Below, piece after piece: positions 25,534 to 34,879 of a stretch of DNA of 64,000 nucleotides. Position 1 is the stretch's first letter, and each line of letters starts with the position of its first letter. The notes under the pieces are model-generated. The model was given only the letters and a program-made list of their open reading frames with translations. It was not told the origin of the DNA and did no database searches. Source of the stretch: UBA5336 sp964415675 (GTDB lineage: Bacteria > Pseudomonadota > Alphaproteobacteria > Caulobacterales > Hyphomonadaceae); NCBI GenBank assembly GCA_964415675.1, contig CAYQBG010000004.1, positions 62,001-126,000 of the forward strand. The letters are read 5' to 3'. Made by a program: the position numbers and the translations under genes.

Positions 25534-26973
25534 TTAGGCCACGCCCCGCGTTTCGGCTTCAGCGCGCTCCGCCACCAGGCCAGCGGCCTGTTCGTCGAGC
25601 ACCTGTTGGTTGCCACGAGCCATGGCAGCGGCGATGGCGTGCAGCAGGATCAGCGGAATGGCCGCGAGCAGACCAAGCACCGTGGTCACAAGGGCGACCG
25701 AAATACCGCCGGCCATCAGCTGCGGATCGCCCGCACCATAGATGGTAATCGCGGTGAAGGTGATGATCATACCGATCACCGTACCCAGCAGGCCGACCAG
25801 CGGCGCCACAGCCGCAAGAACCTTCACGATCTCGTTGAAACGCTCGATCCTCGGCGTTTCCTGAAGGATCGTCTCGTCGAGCTTGAGTTCAAGCGTCTCG
25901 ACGTCCTGGTTCTTGTTCTCTTCATAGGTCTCGAAGACGCGGGCCAGCGGATTGCCGCGGCCGGCGCGGCGGGTCTTGGCTGTAGAGCGCATCGAATTGC
26001 CCATAAGGAACAGGGTGACGATCTTGTAGAGGCCGAGCAGGACACCGATCGGGATCAGAACCAGAATGATGATCCGGCCGACAAAGCCACCATCATTCCA
26101 GAGCCTGTCACCCCAGCTCGGAATGTCGCCGAGAATCCCGAACAGGTCGCCCTTGGACGGATCGACCGGCGCGCGGATCACATCATCGGGACCGGCATTG
26201 ACCAGCTTCATCATCTGCGAGGTGTATTCACCGCGCGGCTGCTTGCGAAATGCCCTCAGGAAAGGCTCGTCCCGGCTGCCCTCCGGCGACACGACCTCAA
26301 CAAACTGGCCGCCGGGGATACCGGCTGTCTCGCCCGTCGTCGCGGCATTGAAAATGCCTACGCGAAGGAGCTCAACGTCCATGTTTTCCTTTTCCGGCCC
26401 GATATTGGCAACATTGGCGGTGAAGGTCGTCACCTCAGACTGCGCGATCATTTCCTGAAGAATCGATTTGGGCAGGCTGTCGAGATCCTCACGGGTCGGC
26501 AGGGTGCGGGCCTGGGAAATTTCCGAGAGCTGCTCCACGCGGCCCGGATACTGGAAATTGGCAAAGGAGCCGCGAATCTGCGGCATCGATTCGCCCGCCG
26601 CAGTGCGGAACTGGCCAAGAAGCTCGGAGAAGTCGCCGGCTTCCGCTTCCAGCTGGGCCTGCAACTCGCCAAGACGCGCTTCGTTTTCGTCGAATTCGGC
26701 GCTTAGCGCACGCCCCCGGGCCTCCGCAGCGGCCAGCTCCTGACGAGCTTCGGCCAGGATATCGGCCTGCTCGTTGCGCTTCTGCTGGAATTCGCGCAGG
26801 CGCTGCTGGTTTTCAGCGCTCATCTGCGAACTGTCGCGGCGCACCGCTTCCAGCACGGAACTCAGAGAGCTCGGACCGCTTTGTGCCATGGCCGGCGCAG
26901 CGGCGAGCGTCGAAAGGCCAAGCACCGCAGCGGCGCCCAGAGCCTTGAAAGAGAACATTTTCTTCATCTTCAT
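25534..26973 (-). CDS. TtpC-like long MotA/TolQ/ExbB protein
   Basis: The 479-residue protein has a signal peptide ending AAPAMAQ and a long periplasmic coiled-coil region (about residues 35-115, with QQRLREFQQKRNEQADILAEAR). A mixed domain follows, then a C-terminal ExbB unit with IVKVLAAVAPLVGLLGTVIGMI and ALVTTVLGLLAAIPLILLHA. This N-terminal extension defines TtpC, which in vibrios is required together with ExbB2/ExbD2/TonB2. GAAGGAT precedes the ATG. Confidence 0.9.
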   Translation of the reverse strand: MKMKKMFSFKALGAAAVLGLSTLAAAPAMAQSGPSSLSSVLEAVRRDSSQMSAENQQRLREFQQKRNEQADILAEARQELAAAEARGRALSAEFDENEARLGELQAQLEAEAGDFSELLGQFRTAAGESMPQIRGSFANFQYPGRVEQLSEISQARTLPTREDLDSLPKSILQEMIAQSEVTTFTANVANIGPEKENMDVELLRVGIFNAATTGETAGIPGGQFVEVVSPEGSRDEPFLRAFRKQPRGEYTSQMMKLVNAGPDDVIRAPVDPSKGDLFGILGDIPSWGDRLWNDGGFVGRIIILVLIPIGVLLGLYKIVTLFLMGNSMRSTAKTRRAGRGNPLARVFETYEENKNQDVETLELKLDETILQETPRIERFNEIVKVLAAVAPLVGLLGTVIGMIITFTAITIYGAGDPQLMAGGISVALVTTVLGLLAAIPLILLHAIAAAMARGNQQVLDEQAAGLVAERAEAETRGVA

Positions 26974-26999
26974 TTATCCTTCGTATCCCTGGACGTGGA

Positions 27000-27770
27000 T
27001 TACTGAACCGAGAGGCGCTTGACCGGCCCGAACAGCACTTCCTGCTGCTTCTTGCCGTCGGCAACACGGATGGCATCGCGGATATCGGGAATCACACCGG
27101 TTTCGAGCGGCACCCAGGCGCCCTGCTCACGATCCCAGCGGGCACCGGCCCGGTCATCTGTGGTGATCCAGACAAGCGCGACACGGCCATACTGGAACAT
27201 ATCAACCGTCTGGGTGCTGTCACCGACCTGTTGTTCGGTCTGCCATGTATCGATTGTGGAGCCATATTCCATCTCGGCCTGGAAAGCCTCGATGATCAGG
27301 CGATAGCGTTCAGCTGTGGTAACCTGCGGGTCTTCCATTGCGGCGTCGAGACCATCCAGGCGGGCCTGGCGGGTTTCGCTTTTGAACGGCAGGTCGACAG
27401 CGACGAAGGCTTTCAGGTCGGCGATCATGTCCAGCATCATCGGGATGGTCTGGGCGGTGATATCATCAACGCGGGTCAGCTGATCCGTCAGAGATTCCAG
27501 CTCGCGGCGCTGGCTTTCCACCACCTTTTCCTGCTGGCGCGCAAACAGCACGGCCGCATCGCGGCGCTGCAGCAGGGTCCGATATTCGCGAACCATGTCA
27601 GAACGCTCATCGTCAAGCTGATTGATCTGTGTCTGGACCTGTTCGGCCCGACGGGTTGCCTGCTCGCCGGTGTCGAGCGCTGATTTCAGCTGGGCCTGGG
27701 CGGGAACCGCCAGTGCGACAGCCAATACAGCGGCAACTGCGCCGCGGGCCGGTGTCAGGAACTTTCTCAT
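27000..27770 (-). CDS. DUF3450 periplasmic coiled-coil protein
   Basis: About 256 residues from the ATG at 27770, where GAGAGG lies upstream and the signal peptide (MRKFLTPARGAVAAVLAVALAVPAQAQ) begins. The mature N-terminal half is a long coiled coil (QTQINQLDDERSDMVREYRTLLQRR). The C-terminal half carries WVPLETGVIPDIRDAIRVADG, typical of DUF3450. The family is found only with TtpC/ExbB/ExbD/TonB sets and probably contacts the TtpC coiled coil. It is the first gene of the operon. Confidence 0.88.
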   Translation of the reverse strand: MRKFLTPARGAVAAVLAVALAVPAQAQLKSALDTGEQATRRAEQVQTQINQLDDERSDMVREYRTLLQRRDAAVLFARQQEKVVESQRRELESLTDQLTRVDDITAQTIPMMLDMIADLKAFVAVDLPFKSETRQARLDGLDAAMEDPQVTTAERYRLIIEAFQAEMEYGSTIDTWQTEQQVGDSTQTVDMFQYGRVALVWITTDDRAGARWDREQGAWVPLETGVIPDIRDAIRVADGKKQQEVLFGPVKRLSVQ

Positions 27771-28224
27771 GAGGTTGCCTCTCACTCACTCTCCGAAACC
27801 TCGCACGCTCCCCTCGGGAACATGCGCGAAATTCATCTCTTAAACCGCCAGTCCCTCTTTTCGGGAGACGATCGCGCGATGGCGGGCCAAAAACACACAC
27901 CGGCCCCCCGGGACTTTGCTTGTCTTCGAAGGGATCGGCATCTCGCGCACCTAATCACCTCCCCTGTTCTCGTCACGGGGCGTCAATCGCCCTTCTCTTC
28001 TTTCCCGGCCCGTTGCCAGAAGCGTCAGGCCTGCTCCCCCTAACCGAGCGAAGCGGACGCTATCAACTGGCAGCGGCGCGATCAACTCGCATAACCAATC
28101 ATTTAGGAATTAGCCAAGTTACAGCGCCCGGTGCAATAGATGTCTCGCAGTCGGACTGGATTTGCCTGACAATTGATCATGGCTGCAAATACGACGTGAC
28201 GTCCGTTAGCATAGCCCGGGAGGC
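27771..28224. other. Leader and promoter region of the TonB2-type operon
   Basis: This 454-bp gap holds no credible gene. It separates the DUF3450 start from tRNA-Gln, which also runs leftward, so the region must carry the operon promoter or a tRNA terminator. A possible promoter is listed separately. No Fur-like palindrome was recognised. Confidence 0.4.
28089..28117 (-). promoter_or_regulatory. Candidate sigma-70-like promoter for the TonB2-type operon
   Basis: On the minus strand TTGGCT is followed after 17 bases by TTATGC, in an AT-rich patch that stands out in this GC-rich gap. It lies about 320 bases upstream of DUF3450. The match is moderate only. Confidence 0.28.
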
Positions 28225-28298
28225 TGGCTGGGGCGCCAGGATTCGAACCTGGGATGGCCGGACCAAAACCGGCTGCCTTACCACTTGGCCACGCCCCA
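28225..28298 (-). tRNA. tRNA-Gln (anticodon TTG)
   Basis: A complete cloverleaf is present: acceptor TGGGGCG paired with CGCCCCA, discriminator G and an encoded CCA. The anticodon stem GCCGG/CCGGC encloses TTTTGGT (anticodon TTG), and the T-arm reads GGTTCGAATCC. It stands alone between the TonB2-type operon and sppA. Confidence 0.97.
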
Positions 28299-28478
28299 AT
28301 CTGGAAGACAGGGCTGATACCCAAAAGCCCCGGACATGGCAACCTGCGATCTGCGCGAAGCTTTCCTGCGCTGTTAACAGTTCGGCCGGTCGCAGCGCTT
28401 GCGCTTGAACTCCGGCTCTGTCATATCATTTATCGATAAACATCCATCTTTTGGCCCAGCCGAACGGAGTGCCAGACC

Positions 28479-30233
28479 TTGAAGACCTTCCTCCTCTCTC
28501 TCGCCGGCGCCTTTGTCGCCCTCCTGCTATTCTTCGTCTTCCTGTTCGTGTCCGTTCTCGGACTGGCCGGGATTGCCAGCCAGGGCAAGCAGCAGCCTGA
28601 CCGGATGATCCTGTCACTGGACCTGCGTGAGGAATTGCCCGACCAGGCCCCGACAACCGGGCTGGCGGCCTTCAGCGGCCAGGTCGGGTTCACCGATCTC
28701 CTCACGCGGATCGATGCGGCCGCTGAAGACCCTGACGTGGAGGGCATCTTCATCCGCGCGAGCACCATGACATTTGGCTCGTCACGCGCCGAGGAACTGC
28801 GTGGCGCACTGATCGATTTCCGGGAGTCGGGCAAATTTGTCGTGGCCCATACTCAGGGCAGCCTGTTCTCGTTCGGGCCATCGGCGCTGCGGGCAGTCAC
28901 GCCGGCAGATGAACTCTGGATTCAGCCCGGCAGCGACCTGTCGATGAGTGGGATAGGATTCGAGACCGAATTCCTGCGCGGCCTGCTCGACAAATTGTCG
29001 ATCACTGCCGAGATCGAGCAGTTCTACGAATACAAGAACTCCCCGAACAGCTATAAGGAGACGGGCTATACCGAGCCGCACCGCGAGGCGCTGGAGGCGC
29101 TCGCCGAGTCGCTCTGGACCGTTTCGGTTCGTGATATAGCTGCCGATCGCGGCCTGAGCGAAGACGCCGTGCGCAACGCGCTCGAGAGTGGCCCCATCGC
29201 CTCGGAAGCCACAGTGAAACTCGAGCTCACCGACCAGCTTGGCTGGCCTGAGGATGCGCGCGAGGCGGCCCGGTCCCATGCCGATGGGGCGGAATTGGTG
29301 TCCATGGCCGACTATACTCCGCCGGCGGTGCGCGCGGGCGCGCCGATGATTGCAGTTGTCGGCGGAGAGGGGCCGATCGTGACCGGCGGCGGCGTGGAGG
29401 ATATCTTCGCGTCCACCGTGGGTTTCGGGTCCGACCGTGTGGCCAAGGCGATCATTGATGCCGGCAAGAATGACGATGTGCAGGCGCTGGTGTTTCGCGT
29501 CGATAGCGGCGGCGGATCGCCTATCGCCTCGGACCAGATCTGGAATGCTGTCGAGCGTGTTCAGGAGATGGGCAAGCCAGTCGTCGTCTCGATGGGCTCT
29601 GTTGCGGCATCAGGGGGCTATTATGTCTCAGCCGGCGCCGACCGCATCTTCGCCAATGAGACCACCATTACCGGCTCTATCGGCATTTATGGCGGCAAGC
29701 TCGCCATTGGCGAAGGCCTTGAACGCATCGGCGTGAATATCGAATCGGTCACCGTGGGCGGCGAATTCGCCGAGGCTTTCGGCGTCGACAGGTTCACCAA
29801 TTCCCAGCGCGCGCAACTGCGCGAAACACTGAAACGCGGATATGACCGGTTCACATCCATAGTTGCAGAAGGGCGCGACATGAGTGTCGAAGAGGTCCAT
29901 GAGCATGCCCGCGGGCGAGTCTGGAGCGGCGCCGACGCTTTTGATCTCGGCCTGGTCGATGAGATCGGCGGTTATCGCGATGCGGTTGCCAGGGCCGCTG
30001 AACTGGCCGGGATCGAGGAAGGCGCAGATGTCCGTGTGATCCATTACCCCGCCCGGCGCAGTGGCTTCGAGGCGCTTGACGGACTGGTCTCGGCCAGTGC
30101 GGAGACCGGACGGTCTGTGTCGATGATGAACCAGGTTGCCGGCGATCCGCAATTGCGCTCGGCGCTCGAACAGCTTTCCGCGCTTCAGTCAGGCGAAGCC
30201 CAGGCGCGCGGACCGGCCCTGCGAGAGCGCTGA
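28479..30233 (+). CDS. sppA: Signal peptide peptidase A, long (67K) type
   Basis: The 584-residue inner-membrane S49 protease degrades cleaved signal peptides. An N-terminal membrane anchor (FLLSLAGAFVALLLFFVFLF) precedes two tandem S49 units. The catalytic Lys lies in the first (FYEYKNSPN) and the Ser in the second (VVSMGSVAASGGYY), as in E. coli SppA. The start is TTG at 28479, supported by ACGGAGTG about 8 bases upstream. A bidirectional hairpin follows the stop. Confidence 0.93.
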   Translation: MKTFLLSLAGAFVALLLFFVFLFVSVLGLAGIASQGKQQPDRMILSLDLREELPDQAPTTGLAAFSGQVGFTDLLTRIDAAAEDPDVEGIFIRASTMTFGSSRAEELRGALIDFRESGKFVVAHTQGSLFSFGPSALRAVTPADELWIQPGSDLSMSGIGFETEFLRGLLDKLSITAEIEQFYEYKNSPNSYKETGYTEPHREALEALAESLWTVSVRDIAADRGLSEDAVRNALESGPIASEATVKLELTDQLGWPEDAREAARSHADGAELVSMADYTPPAVRAGAPMIAVVGGEGPIVTGGGVEDIFASTVGFGSDRVAKAIIDAGKNDDVQALVFRVDSGGGSPIASDQIWNAVERVQEMGKPVVVSMGSVAASGGYYVSAGADRIFANETTITGSIGIYGGKLAIGEGLERIGVNIESVTVGGEFAEAFGVDRFTNSQRAQLRETLKRGYDRFTSIVAEGRDMSVEEVHEHARGRVWSGADAFDLGLVDEIGGYRDAVARAAELAGIEEGADVRVIHYPARRSGFEALDGLVSASAETGRSVSMMNQVAGDPQLRSALEQLSALQSGEAQARGPALRER

Positions 30234-30252
30234 ACCTGGCACGCAGACGGGC

Positions 30253-30280
30253 GACATGGCCTGGCGTTTCAGGCCATGTC
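30253..30280. terminator. Bidirectional hairpin between sppA and the arsR-type gene
   Basis: A perfect 11-bp stem (GACATGGCCTG with CAGGCCATGTC) and 6-nt loop lie 19 bases after sppA and overlap the last codons of the convergent ArsR gene. It could end both transcripts. Confidence 0.6.
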
Positions 30281-30610
30281 CGGCGTGCGTCCATAGAAGT
30301 CGCAGAGCGTATCGACCAGGATTTCACCGACGCCCGGCATACGTCGATAATAGATCGACTGCGCATCCCGGCGTGATTCGACGAGATTGCTGGCCCGGAG
30401 CTTTGCCAGATGTTGCGAGACCGCCGAGAAGGATTGTCCCGTCATCTCCGCCAGCTCACTGACCGGTTTTTCTCCATCGGCGAGCGCGCACAGGATTTTC
30501 AGCCGCGTTTCGCTCGCCATGGCCTTGAGCACTTCGCAGGCTTCATTGATCTGCGCCGACATCACTTCGAAGGCTTCCGGTGTGCGCGGGCGGTGGTCGG
30601 AATCGGGCAT
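30269..30610 (-). CDS. ArsR-family regulator, BigR/SqrR-like persulfide sensor candidate
   Basis: The protein has 113 residues from the ATG at 30610, which overlaps the end of the RND gene. It is a winged-helix repressor with ETRLKILCALADGEKPVSELAEMTGQ and recognition helix SFSAVSQHLAKLRASN. Cys occur at 25, 41 and 103. In SqrR and BigR, Cys41/42 and Cys107/108 form the persulfide-sensing pair. Cys41 is in place here, in the same ILC context, but the second Cys lies one helical turn earlier (TLCDFYG). It is the last gene of the rhodanese-efflux operon and the probable repressor of both divergent operons. Metal sensing is the alternative, but no metal-binding CxC motif is seen. Confidence 0.8.
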   Translation of the reverse strand: MPDSDHRPRTPEAFEVMSAQINEACEVLKAMASETRLKILCALADGEKPVSELAEMTGQSFSAVSQHLAKLRASNLVESRRDAQSIYYRRMPGVGEILVDTLCDFYGRTPDMA

Positions 30611-33600
30611 CAGGCAGGAGCCTCCTGGGTCACGGGCGCGCGATCCTCTTCGCCACGGCGCCGGGCGGGCCGCCAGTCCGGCCCGCGAAGCGCCACATAG
30701 ATCGCCGGAATCACAAGCACAGTCAGTGCCGTTGATGAGGCGAGGCCGAACAGGAGAGAAATCGCAAGTCCCTGGAAAATCGGGTCGGTGAGGATTACCC
30801 CAGCCCCGATCATGGCCGCAAGTGCGGTCAGCAGGATCGGCTTGAAACGGATCGCCCCGGCCTCCAGCAGGATATCCTTCAGCGGACGGGCGGGATCCTC
30901 GCCATGGCGCACAAAGTCCACCAGCAGGATCGAGTTGCGCACGATGATGCCGGCCAGTGCGATGAAGCCGATCATGGAGGTCGCGGTAAAGGGCGCGCCG
31001 AATATCCAGTGGCCGATCATGATCCCGATCAGGGTCAGCGGCACCGGCGTCAGGATGATCAGCGGAACGCGGAACGTTCCGAACTGCGCCACGACAAGAA
31101 TGTAAATGCCCACCAGGGCCACGCCGAATGCGAGCCCCATGTCGCGGAAGGTGACATAGGTGATCTCCCACTCCCCGTCCCACAGAAGGGTCGTCGCGGT
31201 CTCGTCGCCGGGCTGTCCGTAAAGACGGATACCGGGCTGTGTCAGCCCCTCGCCTGCCCAGTCGTGCTCAGCCACACGCTTCTGGATTTCCATCATGCCA
31301 TAGATCGGGGCCTCATAGGCGCCTGCGAGTTCCCCCTGCACCATGTCTGCGAAATACCCGTCGCGTCGGAAGATCAGCGGCGAGCCTGCCGCCTCGCTGA
31401 CCTCGACCAGCGCGCCGAGTTCCACCGGCGGCGAGCCAGCCGGCGCAAGGCGTCGTGGTACCGGAATGGCGGCCATGTCCTGGCCCCAGACCCATTCGGA
31501 TTTCGGCAGGCGGACATTGATGTCGAGCGGATCGCGCCCTTCGCCGCGCGGCGACACGCCGGCCACCTGCCCGGAAAAGGCCAGCGCAATCGTGTCCAGT
31601 ATATCCTCGTGACGTACGCCGTAATCGGCCGCGCTAGGTTCATCGATTGAGATTTGCAGGCGCGGTTGCGGGTCACCGATACTGTCATCGACATCGACGA
31701 TGAAATCGGTCTCCTCAAAGAGCTGGCGAACCACGCGGGCAGTCTCGCGCCGCGTCTGCGGATCTGGGCCGTAAATCTCCGCCAGCAATGTGGCGATAAC
31801 CGGCGGACCTGGCGGCACCTCGACCACTTTCACAATGGCGCCATCGGGCAGTTCCAGCGCCATGAGCGTTTCGCGCAGCTCCAGAGCGATCTCATGGCTG
31901 GAGCGTTCGCGATGGCTCTTTTCCGCCAGATTGACCTGCAGGTCGCCAAGTTCCGGCGATTGGCGCAGGAAATAATGCCGGACTAGACCGTTGAAATTGA
32001 ACGGCGCGGCGGTGCCGGCATAGGCTTGGATTGATTCCACTTCCTCAATGTCGCGCATCGCATCGGCGAGCGCGAAAAGGGTGCGTTCGGTATCCTCCAG
32101 CGCCGCGCCTTCGGGCATGTCGAGCACGACCTGCATCTCCGACTTGTTGTCAAAGGGCAACAGCTTGACCGGCACAGCCCGTGTCGCAAACAGCGAAAGT
32201 GAGGCAAGTGTGGCAATCCCGACAAGTATGAGAAACAGCCAGGCACGTGCGCGGGTGCGTATCACCGGCTCGGCGACAGCGGTATAGAAACGGCCAATGC
32301 GCGTCGTGCCGTCATCATGGCCGCCAGCATGGGCATGGACCGGCGCGCGGCCCGCAATCTTCATGAGCAGCCAGGGCGCAATGCCAACAGCCACAAAGAA
32401 AGAGAACAGCATGGCTGCCGAGGCATTGGCCGGGATCGGCGCCATGTAAGGGCCCATCAGGCCCGAAACGAACATCATCGGCAGAAGCGCGGCGATCACG
32501 GTCAGCGTGGCGATGATGGTGGGATTGCCCACCTCCGAGACCGCATCTATGGCAGCGCGCAGCCGTGGCCGGTCATCCTTCATCGCCCAGTGTCGGGATA
32601 TATTCTCCACCATGACGATGGCATCATCGACAAGGATGCCGATGGAAAAGATCAGCGCAAACAGCGAGACGCGGTTGATCGTATAGCCCATCATCAGCGC
32701 CGCAAACAGCGTCAGCAGGATCGTCGTCGGGATCACGATCAACGTCACCAGCGCCTCACGCCAACCGATCGCAAAGGCGATCAGAATCACGATCGATACG
32801 GTGGCCAGGGCGAGATGGAAGAGCAGCTCATTGGCTTTGTGATTGGCGGTCTCGCCATAATTCCGCGTCACCGCCACATTGACGCCTTCGGGAATGAGCT
32901 CGCCCTCGAGCTGTTCGACCCGTTCCAGGATGCTTTCGGCGACAACCACCGCATTGGCGCCCGGCCGCTTGGCCAGCGCCAGCGTGACGGCCGGCGCAGC
33001 CGAGAAGCCCTCTTCGCCTTCGGCACGTTCCATCGTCCAGGCGCGCGCCTCCCTGTCCCGTCCGGTGACCGTCACCCGCGCCACATCCGAAAGATAGACG
33101 CGCCGGCCACCGGCGCCGCGCAGCTCAAGCCGCTCCAGCTTGCCGACATAGTCCATCCGATCTCCAGCCTGCACGATGATCGCCTCACCGTCGCGGCGCG
33201 CGGTACCGACGGGCATGGTGGTCGCCGCCGCACGCACCGATTCGACCAGGCTGCGCAAAGGCACGCCATATGAGGCCATCGCCTCGATATCCGGCTCAAC
33301 GCGCATCTCCAGCTCGCGCCCGCCCGAAAGGCTGGTCAGGCCGATATCCTCGATCTTGGTCAGCGCGTTGAGCAGCTCTTCGCCAAGCATGTGCAGTGAG
33401 GTGTCGTTCCAGACATCCCCGGTCCAGTCTTCCGGCGACAAGGTCAGCGTGACAATCGGGACATCATTGATCCCCCGGCCGACAACCAGCGGCATCGCCA
33501 CATTGGGGGGGATCCGGTCGAGATTGGCGCGGATTTTCTCATGCACGCGCAGGATCGCATCATCGGCATCGGTGCCGACCGTGAACCGGGCCGTGACCAG

Positions 33601-33882
33601 CGCGCCATCATCCCGGCTCTGGGAATAGACATGTTCGACATCCGGGATCGCCATGACGATCTGTTCGAGCGGCTTGGACACCTGTTCGACCACGTCCGGC
33701 GCTCTCAGGCCCGGTGCTTCGACCATGATATCGACCATGGGTACGGAAATCTGGGGCTCTTCTTCGCGCGGGATCACCAGAAGTGCGATCAGGCCCACGG
33801 CCAGGGCGGCGAGCAGGAAAAGCGGCGTCAGCGGAGAGCTTATCGTTGCGCGGGTGATCGCGCCGGAGAGGTCAGCCTTCAT
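30610..33882 (-). CDS. RND-family efflux permease
   Basis: About 1090 residues from the ATG at 33882, which overlaps the adaptor gene; a TTG 24 bases upstream is the alternative start. Twelve membrane helices, two large periplasmic loops and the TM4 proton-relay pair GILVDDAIVMVENI are visible. The late GFIALAGIIVRNSILLVDFV motif is also present, as in HAE1-type RND pumps. There is no Met-rich or His-rich heavy-metal signature. With the adaptor upstream and the TolC homologue in the divergent operon it makes a full tripartite pump. The sulfur-regulon context suggests a sulfur-containing or sulfide-induced substrate. Confidence 0.92.
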   Translation of the reverse strand: MKADLSGAITRATISSPLTPLFLLAALAVGLIALLVIPREEEPQISVPMVDIMVEAPGLRAPDVVEQVSKPLEQIVMAIPDVEHVYSQSRDDGALVTARFTVGTDADDAILRVHEKIRANLDRIPPNVAMPLVVGRGINDVPIVTLTLSPEDWTGDVWNDTSLHMLGEELLNALTKIEDIGLTSLSGGRELEMRVEPDIEAMASYGVPLRSLVESVRAAATTMPVGTARRDGEAIIVQAGDRMDYVGKLERLELRGAGGRRVYLSDVARVTVTGRDREARAWTMERAEGEEGFSAAPAVTLALAKRPGANAVVVAESILERVEQLEGELIPEGVNVAVTRNYGETANHKANELLFHLALATVSIVILIAFAIGWREALVTLIVIPTTILLTLFAALMMGYTINRVSLFALIFSIGILVDDAIVMVENISRHWAMKDDRPRLRAAIDAVSEVGNPTIIATLTVIAALLPMMFVSGLMGPYMAPIPANASAAMLFSFFVAVGIAPWLLMKIAGRAPVHAHAGGHDDGTTRIGRFYTAVAEPVIRTRARAWLFLILVGIATLASLSLFATRAVPVKLLPFDNKSEMQVVLDMPEGAALEDTERTLFALADAMRDIEEVESIQAYAGTAAPFNFNGLVRHYFLRQSPELGDLQVNLAEKSHRERSSHEIALELRETLMALELPDGAIVKVVEVPPGPPVIATLLAEIYGPDPQTRRETARVVRQLFEETDFIVDVDDSIGDPQPRLQISIDEPSAADYGVRHEDILDTIALAFSGQVAGVSPRGEGRDPLDINVRLPKSEWVWGQDMAAIPVPRRLAPAGSPPVELGALVEVSEAAGSPLIFRRDGYFADMVQGELAGAYEAPIYGMMEIQKRVAEHDWAGEGLTQPGIRLYGQPGDETATTLLWDGEWEITYVTFRDMGLAFGVALVGIYILVVAQFGTFRVPLIILTPVPLTLIGIMIGHWIFGAPFTATSMIGFIALAGIIVRNSILLVDFVRHGEDPARPLKDILLEAGAIRFKPILLTALAAMIGAGVILTDPIFQGLAISLLFGLASSTALTVLVIPAIYVALRGPDWRPARRRGEEDRAPVTQEAPA

Positions 33883-34879
33883 GGGTCGTGTCTTTCGGGC
33901 GTTCAATCACGTCACCGGGCTTCAGCCCGGAGAGAACTTCCAGCTCGCCTTGAGTGTCTGCGAGCGGAGAGGCCAGCGCTACCGGTGCATCAATGAAACG
34001 CTCGCCCACTTTCACGCGAACAAAATCGACTCCGTAGCGGGTGCGGACATATGCCTGCGGCACACGGATCGCGCGGCGCTCGCCGACGGGAGCCAGGACG
34101 TCAACGCGTTCGCCGACCAGCGCGTCCAGGCCGCCCTGTACCGTTGCGTCAGCGATCACGGCGCCATTTCTGAGTTCCGGATAAACCTTGACGATGGTCG
34201 CAGTGCGGATATCGCCCCGGCGCGCTGCCAGGCGCAGCGTCACAGTTTCGCCCTCAGCAACTTCACCCGCATGACGCTCAGGAAGGGACAGACGCACAAT
34301 GCCATTAAGCGTGGCAAAATTCGCAATCACCTCGCCCGGGGACACGACCGACCCCTCGACCACATTCACCGCCGTGACACGAGCATCGGCGGGCGCACGA
34401 ATGACGCCCTCACCCTTGCGGGCCGAAAGCGCATTACGCTCAGCCTCGGCCGAAGCAAGATTGCGCTGGAGCACATCAAGGGCCGTGCGCTGTTCGTCGA
34501 GGCGCGCCTTTGGATAAAACCCATCCTCAAACAGGGCTTCGGCGCGATCCAGATCCTCTTCAGACTGGCGGATGCGTGACTTCAGCCCTTCAATCCGGGA
34601 GGCAAGAGAAGCCAGCTGCGGGTTCAGCGTCTCATCGCGAATGATGGCGACTGTCTCACCCGCCTCGACGGTGCTGCCTTCATCAATGCTCAGACGTGTG
34701 ACAAGACCCTGAAGGCGCGAGCGCGCCGTAGCCGTGTCACCCGCCTCCACACGGGCCACGACCGGTCGATAATCAACAACAACCTGTTCTGCGACCGTAA
34801 GTTCCTCGCCCGCAGCGAGCGGGGCGAGAACCATGAATGCGGCAAGCGCCGTCAGCAGAGGCCTAGTAACGCCCATCAT
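33872..34879 (-). CDS. RND efflux periplasmic adaptor (membrane fusion protein)
   Basis: About 335 residues from the paired ATG codons at 34876-34879, where the signal peptide (MGVTRPLLTALAAFMVLAPLAAG) begins. The upstream part of the open frame is rhodanese sequence in another frame. The lipoyl half-motif (RLSIDEGSTVEAGETVAII), a coiled coil (SRIEGLKSRIRQSEEDLDRAEALFEDG) and a beta-barrel region follow in the usual order. It overlaps the rhodanese gene by 17 bases and the RND gene by 11. Confidence 0.9.
   Translation of the reverse strand: MMGVTRPLLTALAAFMVLAPLAAGEELTVAEQVVVDYRPVVARVEAGDTATARSRLQGLVTRLSIDEGSTVEAGETVAIIRDETLNPQLASLASRIEGLKSRIRQSEEDLDRAEALFEDGFYPKARLDEQRTALDVLQRNLASAEAERNALSARKGEGVIRAPADARVTAVNVVEGSVVSPGEVIANFATLNGIVRLSLPERHAGEVAEGETVTLRLAARRGDIRTATIVKVYPELRNGAVIADATVQGGLDALVGERVDVLAPVGERRAIRVPQAYVRTRYGVDFVRVKVGERFIDAPVALASPLADTQGELEVLSGLKPGDVIERPKDTTHEG

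Noticed and set aside
25246..26706. 486-codon plus-strand frame over the TtpC and ExbB genes
   Set aside because: Antisense to coding sequence with clear motifs; low-complexity His/Arg/Asp-rich product.
30611..31183. N-terminal extension of the ArsR gene to 304 residues
   Set aside because: The extra part is RND coding sequence read in another frame; the winged helix starts at the ATG at 30610.
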